Shown here: piece after piece, positions 56,463 through 64,000 of the stretch
How positions within the stretch are numbered: the stretch's first letter is position 1
How the letters are laid out: each line of letters starts with the position of its first letter
Assembly: GCF_022533585.1 (NCBI RefSeq)
Contig: NZ_CP092827.1
Location: forward strand, 4,992,001 to 5,056,000
Origin: Pseudomonas sp. LS.1a
Lineage (GTDB): Bacteria > Pseudomonadota > Gammaproteobacteria > Pseudomonadales > Pseudomonadaceae
Direction: 5' to 3'
Length of the DNA stretch: 64,000 nt
Position numbers and translations under genes: made by a program
Notes under the pieces: generated by a model
The model's input: the letters and a program-made list of their open reading frames with translations, nothing else
Told to the model about the DNA's origin: nothing
The model's database searches: none

Positions 56463-57302
56463 ATGAGCGAAGATCGATCGAGCAACGGGCAGAAGTCCTG
56501 GCTGGGTAAACTGACCCAGGCTTTTGCCCATGAGCCGAAAAACCGCCAGCAACTCCTGGAGCTGCTGCGCGAAGCCCATCAGAACAAACTGCTGGACAGC
56601 GAAGCGCTGACCATCGTCGAAGGCGCCATCCAGGTGGCTGACCTGCAGGTTCGCGACATCATGGTGCCGCGTTCGCAGATGATCAGCATCAAGGCCAGCC
56701 AGTCGCCGCGCGAGTTCCTGCCGGCGGTGATCGACGCCGCGCACTCGCGCTATCCGGTGATCGGCGAAAGCCACGACGATGTGCTCGGGATCCTGCTCGC
56801 CAAAGACCTGCTGCCGCTGATCCTCAAGGAGAACGGCGACAGCTTCAACATCAAGGACCTGCTGCGCCCGGCCACGTTCGTGCCCGAGTCCAAGCGCCTG
56901 AACGTGCTGCTGCGCGAGTTCCGCGCCAACCATAACCACATGGCCATCGTCATTGACGAGTACGGCGGCGTGGCCGGCCTGGTCACCATCGAAGACGTGC
57001 TGGAGCAGATCGTCGGTGACATCGAAGACGAGCACGACGTCGAGGAAGACAGCTACATCAAGCCGCTGCCCAGCGGTGACTTCCTGGTCAAGGCACTTAC
57101 CCCGATCGAGAACTTCAACGAGTTCTTCGACAGCGAATTCTCCGATGACGAGTTCGATACGGTCGGCGGCCTGGTGATGAGCGCCTTCGGTCACCTGCCC
57201 AAGCGCAACGAAACCACCGAGATCGGCCCTTACAAGTTCCGTATTCTCAATGCCGACAGCCGGCGGATACACTTGCTGCGCCTGACACCGATCACCCGTT
57301 AA
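56463..57302 (+). CDS. corC: CorC/YbeX-family CBS-domain protein
   Basis: 279 residues from the ATG at 56463. Two CBS domains (PRSQMISIKASQSPREFLPA and DLLRPATFVPESKRLNVLLR) followed by the CorC_HlyC transporter-associated domain (GDFLVKALTPIENFNEFFDS, DTVGGLVMSAFGHLPKRNET). No membrane helix is visible, so it is the soluble YbeX type. Linked in E. coli to Co/Mg handling and ribosome maturation. It lies between ybeY and lnt in the operon. Confidence 0.94.
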   Translation: MSEDRSSNGQKSWLGKLTQAFAHEPKNRQQLLELLREAHQNKLLDSEALTIVEGAIQVADLQVRDIMVPRSQMISIKASQSPREFLPAVIDAAHSRYPVIGESHDDVLGILLAKDLLPLILKENGDSFNIKDLLRPATFVPESKRLNVLLREFRANHNHMAIVIDEYGGVAGLVTIEDVLEQIVGDIEDEHDVEEDSYIKPLPSGDFLVKALTPIENFNEFFDSEFSDDEFDTVGGLVMSAFGHLPKRNETTEIGPYKFRILNADSRRIHLLRLTPITR

Positions 57303-57310
57303 GGACAAAC

Positions 57311-58828
57311 ATGCGTTGGATCACCCGCCCCGGCTGGCCCGGTAACCTGCTGGCCCTGGCGGCCGGCGCCTCCACTCTGCTGGCCCTGGCGCCGTTCGAC
57401 ATCTGGCCATTGGCCGTGTTGTCCATCGCCCTGCTCTACCTTGGCCTGCGCGAGCTCAGCCCGCGCCAGGCCATGTGGCGTGGCTGGTGGTTCGGCTTCG
57501 GCCTGTACGGCGCCGGCACCTGGTGGATCTACGTCAGCATGAACACCTACGGCGGCGCCTCGCCGCTGCTGGCGATCCTGCTGCTGCTGGCGTTCTTCGC
57601 CGCCCTGGCCTGGTTCTTCGCCCTGCCCACCTGGCTGTGGGCCCGCTGGTTGCGGCGCAGCGAAGCACCGCTGGCCGACGCCCTGTGCTTCGCCGCCCTG
57701 TGGCTGCTGCAAGAGGCCTTCCGCGGCTGGTTCCTGACCGGTTTCCCCTGGCTCTACGCCGGCTACAGCCAGCTGGACGGCCCGCTGGCCGGCCTGGCGC
57801 CGCTGGGCGGCGTGTGGCTGATTTCCTTCGCCCTGGCCCTGACCGCCGCCCTGCTGTGCAACCTGCACCGCCTGCGCGCCCGCCCCTCGTTCCTGGCGGT
57901 GGGCTGCCTGCTGTTGCTGGCCCCGTGGGTGCTGGGCCTGGTGCTCAAGGGCCATGCCTGGACCAAGCCGGCGGGCGACCCGCTGAAAGTGGCGGCCATC
58001 CAGGGCAACGTCGCCCAGGACCTGAAATGGGACCCGGCGCACATCGACGCACAACTGGCGCTGTACCGTGACCTGAGCTTCAGCTCCAGGCCGGTAGACC
58101 TGCTGGTGTGGCCGGAAACCGCGGTGCCGGTGCTCAAGGACCAGGCCCAGGGCTATATCGACGTGATGGGCCGGTTCGCCGCCGAACGGCATTCGGCGCT
58201 GATCACCGGCGTGCCGGTGCGTGAAGTGGTGCACCACCAGCGCCGCTACTACAACGGTATCACCGTTACCGGTGAAGGCGATGGCACCTACCTCAAGCAG
58301 AAGCTGGTGCCGTTTGGCGAGTATGTGCCGCTACAGGACATGCTGCGTGGCGCTATCGAGTTCTTCAACCTGCCCATGTCGGACTTCGCTCGCGGGCCGG
58401 AAGATCAGCCGCTGCTGCAGGCCAAGGGCTACCAGATTGCGCCGTACATCTGCTACGAAGTGGTCTACCCCGAGTTCGCCGCTGGCCTGGCGGCCCGCAG
58501 CGACCTGCTGCTGACCATCAGCAACGACACCTGGTTCGGCACATCGATCGGCCCGTTGCAGCACCTGCAGATGGCACAGATGCGCGCGCTGGAAGCCGGT
58601 CGCTGGATGATCCGCGCCACCAACAATGGCGTGACTGCGCTGATCGACCCGTTTGGCCGCATTACCACGCAGGTACCGCAGTTCCAGCAGGCGGTGCTGT
58701 ATGGTGAGGTGGTGCCGATGCAGAACCTGACGCCTTACCTGCAATGGCGTTCGTGGCCGCTGGCGATTGTCTGTGCGCTGTTGCTGGGTTGGGCATTGCT
58801 GGCCGGACGCATTGCCAAGACCGTCTGA
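57311..58828 (+). CDS. lnt: Apolipoprotein N-acyltransferase Lnt
   Basis: 505 residues. Adds the third acyl chain to lipoproteins in the inner membrane, needed for Lol export of lipoproteins such as BamE and LptE in this window. N-terminal helices (about 10-190), then a nitrilase domain with the catalytic Glu in WPETAVPVLKD (about 265-275), Lys in LKQKLVPFGEYVPL (about 335) and Cys in PYICYEVVYPE (about 385). One more helix ends the protein. It begins eight bases after the corC stop. Confidence 0.95.
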   Translation: MRWITRPGWPGNLLALAAGASTLLALAPFDIWPLAVLSIALLYLGLRELSPRQAMWRGWWFGFGLYGAGTWWIYVSMNTYGGASPLLAILLLLAFFAALAWFFALPTWLWARWLRRSEAPLADALCFAALWLLQEAFRGWFLTGFPWLYAGYSQLDGPLAGLAPLGGVWLISFALALTAALLCNLHRLRARPSFLAVGCLLLLAPWVLGLVLKGHAWTKPAGDPLKVAAIQGNVAQDLKWDPAHIDAQLALYRDLSFSSRPVDLLVWPETAVPVLKDQAQGYIDVMGRFAAERHSALITGVPVREVVHHQRRYYNGITVTGEGDGTYLKQKLVPFGEYVPLQDMLRGAIEFFNLPMSDFARGPEDQPLLQAKGYQIAPYICYEVVYPEFAAGLAARSDLLLTISNDTWFGTSIGPLQHLQMAQMRALEAGRWMIRATNNGVTALIDPFGRITTQVPQFQQAVLYGEVVPMQNLTPYLQWRSWPLAIVCALLLGWALLAGRIAKTV

Positions 58829-58845
58829 TGATGCCGCCTGTACCG

Positions 58846-58938
58846 GCCTCTTCGCGGGTAAACCCGCTCCCACAGGTCCTCCACCATTCTCGACGCCTGC
58901 GGGAATCCTGTGGGAGCGGGTTTACCCGCGAAGAGGCC
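58846..58938. repeat. Paired REP palindromes between lnt and the ydcF-like gene
   Basis: GCCTCTTCGCGGGTAAACCC at 58846 onward and inverted TGTGGGAGCGGGTTTACCCG ending near 58938; lies between convergent genes. Confidence 0.9.
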
Positions 58939-58957
58939 GGTACAGGCAACACAAGGC

Positions 58958-59719
58958 TCAATAAAGCAACCGATACCCCACCAACCCCGCCACTTCATTG
59001 AGCAATTGCCCGCTCTGCCACATCGCCCGGCTCTCCGGCAGCAACCCGCCAAACGGCCGTGCATGATCGCGCCCGAGGAACCCGACCGGCGCCGGCACCA
59101 CCTCGAACCCCGCCTGCTCGAAGCTCCAGCGTGAGCGCTGCATGTGCCAGGCCTGGGTCACCACGACCACCCGGCGAATCCCCAGCGGCTGCAGCACCTT
59201 GGCCGTAAGCCGGGCATTCTCCCAGGTCGTGCGGCTGCCCTCTTCCTGCCACTTCACCTCGACGCCGAAATCTTCACGCAGGCGATCGCCCATCAACCGT
59301 GCCTCGCTCGGCGGCGTGCCATAGTGCAAGCCGCCGCTGGTCAGCACCGGCAAGCCCGAAGCCTTGGCCAGCCGCGCGGCAAAGCGCATGCGCTCCAGTG
59401 CCGTGGCAGTGGGCTGGTCACCGCCACCCCAGGCCGGGTCACCCCGCTCACGCCCGGCGCCCAGTACCACGATGGCATCCGCCCGGCTTGCCAGACCAGC
59501 CCAATCGCTTACCGCCAGCGGCGTTTCCGTCTCCAGCACTCGGGCGGTTTCCTGCACCACCAGCGGCAGGCTCATCAACCACAGGCCACCAAGGCCCACG
59601 GCAAAGCACAGCGCTGCCAGCCTGGGCCGGCGGCGGCGCAGCCACCACGCCACAAGCAGCAGCAGGAACAGGACACCTGGCGGCATCAACCATTGTTTGA
59701 CGAAGAATCGGATCGGCAT
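58958..59719 (-). CDS. YdcF/ElyC-family DUF218 membrane protein
   Basis: 253 residues from the ATG at 59719, with a strong AAGGAGGTG eight bases before it; a GTG at 59728 overlaps that site and is rejected. Two N-terminal helices (PPGVLFLLLLVAWWL and LAALCFAVGLGGLWLMSLPL) precede a DUF218 domain: ADAIVVLGAGRERG, PVLTSGGLHYG, SRTTWENARLTAKVL and RVVVVTQAWHMQRSRWSFEQ. ElyC is linked to envelope and lipid-carrier steps in E. coli; role here unproven. Convergent with lnt. Confidence 0.91.
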   Translation of the reverse strand: MPIRFFVKQWLMPPGVLFLLLLVAWWLRRRRPRLAALCFAVGLGGLWLMSLPLVVQETARVLETETPLAVSDWAGLASRADAIVVLGAGRERGDPAWGGGDQPTATALERMRFAARLAKASGLPVLTSGGLHYGTPPSEARLMGDRLREDFGVEVKWQEEGSRTTWENARLTAKVLQPLGIRRVVVVTQAWHMQRSRWSFEQAGFEVVPAPVGFLGRDHARPFGGLLPESRAMWQSGQLLNEVAGLVGYRLLY

Positions 59720-59855
59720 TGGCCACACCTCCTTGGCAGGCGTGCAGCCTAGAAGGATCGACGCCGGTCAACAAGGGTGCGGCCGGCGCCGATCGTGAGC
59801 TGTGCAAATTTTGAAGAACCGGCGCGCGATAGCCTGCGCCTGGCGTCCTGAACGG

Positions 59856-60170
59856 CTAGCGGTGTGGCAGCGTCCTGGATCTCGCCGTGCTGGCGGGGCG
59901 TTTCTTGTCCTTGAGCCAGATGATCCTGGCCGATGTCGGCTCCGCTTGTGGGTAACTGCCGACACAGGCATGGTGGCGCTCCGGAAGGGAATCCAGGTAG
60001 GCCTTGATCAGTTCGAACTCTGCGTGGCTCAGGCCACGCAACTCCAGCTCGGCTGGCATTTCGTCGCGCAATCGCACCGAGGTCCTGGCCACTTCCAGCG
60101 CCAGGCCAAGCCGGTCGATCAGGCGTTCGTATAGCTCCGGTTTGATTACGGGTAGCTGCGTCTCTCCCAT
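59856..60170 (-). CDS. Small hypothetical protein (104 residues)
   Basis: 104 residues from the ATG at 60170, with TGAGGTGA upstream. It begins MGETQLPVIKPELYERLIDR and has an amphipathic helical core (LRDEMPAELELRGLSHAEFE, then LIKAYLDSLPER) and a basic tail. No signal peptide or family is recognised. Codon pattern is like real Pseudomonas genes. It is divergent from leuS. Confidence 0.7.
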   Translation of the reverse strand: MGETQLPVIKPELYERLIDRLGLALEVARTSVRLRDEMPAELELRGLSHAEFELIKAYLDSLPERHHACVGSYPQAEPTSARIIWLKDKKRPASTARSRTLPHR

Positions 60171-60220
60171 CCGTTCACCTCATTGAAGATAAGAACATCT
60201 CCCCCCACACCTGAGCTTAG

Positions 60221-63004
<2,784 letters not shown>

Positions 63005-63010
63005 TGGCAA

Positions 63011-63039
63011 CGCCCGCCCGCAGCCACTGCGGGCGGGCG
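63011..63039 (+). other. Very stable hairpin between leuS and lptE
   Basis: CGCCCGCCCGCA (63011-63022) and TGCGGGCGGGCG (63028-63039) form a 12-base GC stem around GCCAC, with no U tract. It sits 27 bases before the lptE start and may limit ribosome entry or adjust stability of the lptE mRNA. Confidence 0.6.
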
Positions 63040-63065
63040 GAACAGGCCCACAAGGGAGCAACAAC

Positions 63066-63671
63066 ATGATCAAACGCAATTTGCTGGTAATCGGCCTGGC
63101 GGTCATGCTCAGCGCCTGCGGTTTCCAGCTGCGCGGCACCGGTTCTACCGAGCTTAGCGTGAAGGAAATGGACGTCAGCGCCCGCAACGCCTACGGCCCG
63201 ACCGTGCTTCAGCTGCGTGAAGTACTGCAGCGTAGCGGCGTCAACGTGCACGCTGGCACACCGTACCGTCTGGTGCTGACCAACGAGCAGGAGCGCGAGC
63301 GCTCGGCGACCTACAACAGTGGCAACCGTACCGCCGAGTACGAGCTGACCACCGTGCTGAACTACAGCATCCAGGGCCTGAACAACCTGGAGCTGATGAG
63401 CGACAAGCTGGAAGTACGCAAGATCTACGTGCGTGACGGCTCGAACATCACCGGCTCCGAGCAGGAGGCCAACCGCGCCCGTGAAGAAATGCGTCGCGAC
63501 CTGGTCAACGCCATGGTCGTTCGCCTGCAGATGCTGACCCCGTCCCAGCTGGACGAGCTGCAACGTCAAGCCGACGAGCGTGCCAAGGCCGAAGCCGCTG
63601 CGCTGGAGGCCGCACGCCGCCAGCAGGCCGAAACGCCTCAGCAGTCGCCATTGGAAGTACCGGGCAACTAA
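63066..63671 (+). CDS. lptE: LPS-assembly lipoprotein LptE
   Basis: 201 residues. Outer-membrane lipoprotein that forms the LPS translocon with LptD. Type II signal peptide with lipobox LSACG, giving a lipidated Cys near residue 19, followed by FQLRGTGSTELSVKEMDVSA. The mixed alpha/beta body ends in a long Ala/Glu-rich helix (ERAKAEAAALEAARRQQAET). The ATG at 63066 has AAGGGAGC upstream. Depends on Lnt (57311-58828) for full lipidation. Confidence 0.95.
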   Translation: MIKRNLLVIGLAVMLSACGFQLRGTGSTELSVKEMDVSARNAYGPTVLQLREVLQRSGVNVHAGTPYRLVLTNEQERERSATYNSGNRTAEYELTTVLNYSIQGLNNLELMSDKLEVRKIYVRDGSNITGSEQEANRAREEMRRDLVNAMVVRLQMLTPSQLDELQRQADERAKAEAAALEAARRQQAETPQQSPLEVPGN

Positions 63672-63677
63672 GCCCGA

Positions 63678-63701
63678 GCGGGGTACCTTCGGGTACCCCG
63701 C
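63678..63701 (+). terminator. UUCG-capped hairpin between lptE and holA
   Basis: GCGGGGTACC-TTCG-GGTACCCCGC: a perfect 10-base stem with a UUCG tetraloop, directly after lptE and ten bases before holA. It has no U tract, so read-through to holA is likely and it may serve as a processing or stability structure. Confidence 0.6.
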
Positions 63702-63710
63702 CTGTCCCCC

Positions 63711-64000
63711 ATGAAGCTCGCCCCCGCCCAACTCAACAAGCACCTGCAAGGCGCCCTGGCACCAGTCTACGTGGTGAGCGGCGACGACCCGCTGCTGTGC
63801 CAGGAAGCCGCCGACGCCATCCGCAACGCCGCACGCCAGCAGGGCTTTGACGAACGCCAGGTATTCAGTGCCGACGCCAACTTCGACTGGGGCACCCTGC
63901 TCCAGGCCGGCGCCAGCCTGTCCCTGTTCGCCCAGCGCCGCCTGCTGGAATTGCGCCTGCCCTCGGGCAAGCCCGGTGACAAAGGCGCTGCGGCGCTGAT
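63711..64000 (+). CDS. holA: DNA polymerase III subunit delta HolA (start only; runs off the right edge)
   Basis: First 96 residues of a protein usually near 345. Clamp-loader subunit that opens the beta clamp. Begins MKLAPAQLNKHLQGALAPVY, then VVSGDDPLLCQEAADAIRNA, the typical delta N-terminal sequence. The ATG at 63711 follows TGTCCCCC, with no clear ribosome-binding site. Third gene of leuS-lptE-holA. Confidence 0.94.
   Translation, partial: MKLAPAQLNKHLQGALAPVYVVSGDDPLLCQEAADAIRNAARQQGFDERQVFSADANFDWGTLLQAGASLSLFAQRRLLELRLPSGKPGDKGAAAL

Overview
The window is a stretch of chromosome from a Pseudomonas of the P. putida group. The evidence is the gene order grpE-dnaK-dnaJ / recN / fur-bamE / ratA-smpB / lldRPD-dld / ssrA, then thiD-thiE-hemL, phoH-ybeY-corC-lnt and leuS-lptE-holA; the high GC content with C/G-ending codons; and many paired REP palindromes of the P. 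putida type between genes. No plasmid, prophage, CRISPR array, tRNA or complete insertion sequence was seen.

Layout. 1-5.5 kb holds the heat-shock chaperone operon (with a clear sigma-32 promoter), recN (with a LexA box) and fur. 5.9-7.6 kb holds bamE, ratA and smpB. 7.7-14.5 kb is a complete lactate catabolism cluster: FadR-type regulator LldR, permease LldP, L-lactate dehydrogenase LldD and an iron-sulphur D-lactate dehydrogenase, with a perfect LldR-type operator. The tmRNA gene (15.2-15.6 kb) is followed by the only clearly accessory region, about 15.6-20.7 kb. It is less GC-rich in places, has small orphan genes, gene remnants and structured non-coding DNA, and includes a divergent module: a WYL-domain regulator of the CapW/BrxR type facing a small membrane coiled-coil protein plus an ADP-ribosylglycohydrolase homologue.

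20.7-50.6 kb is mostly ordinary metabolism, transport and regulation: MFS and amino-acid permeases, LysR and two Lrp regulators, TesB, a histone-deacetylase-like amidohydrolase, RhlE and HrpB helicases, an exonuclease plus NYN-domain pair, a CDF metal exporter, RluE, AMP nucleosidase, an AidB-like acyl-CoA dehydrogenase and an orphan 7TMR-DISM histidine kinase. 50.8-64 kb is again core: thiamine and haem synthesis, RNA maturation and ribosome quality control (PhoH, YbeY), lipoprotein N-acylation (Lnt), leucyl-tRNA synthetase, LPS assembly (LptE) and the start of DNA polymerase III delta.

Functional links. SmpB and tmRNA form the trans-translation system. LptE, BamE and Lnt all serve outer-membrane biogenesis. 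The strongest candidate for something undescribed is the WYL / membrane coiled-coil / ADP-ribosylglycohydrolase module at 18.35-20.67 kb. A perfect inverted repeat lies between the putative -35 and -10 elements of the regulator, and the hydrolase homologue has lost a metal-binding aspartate of its family signature.
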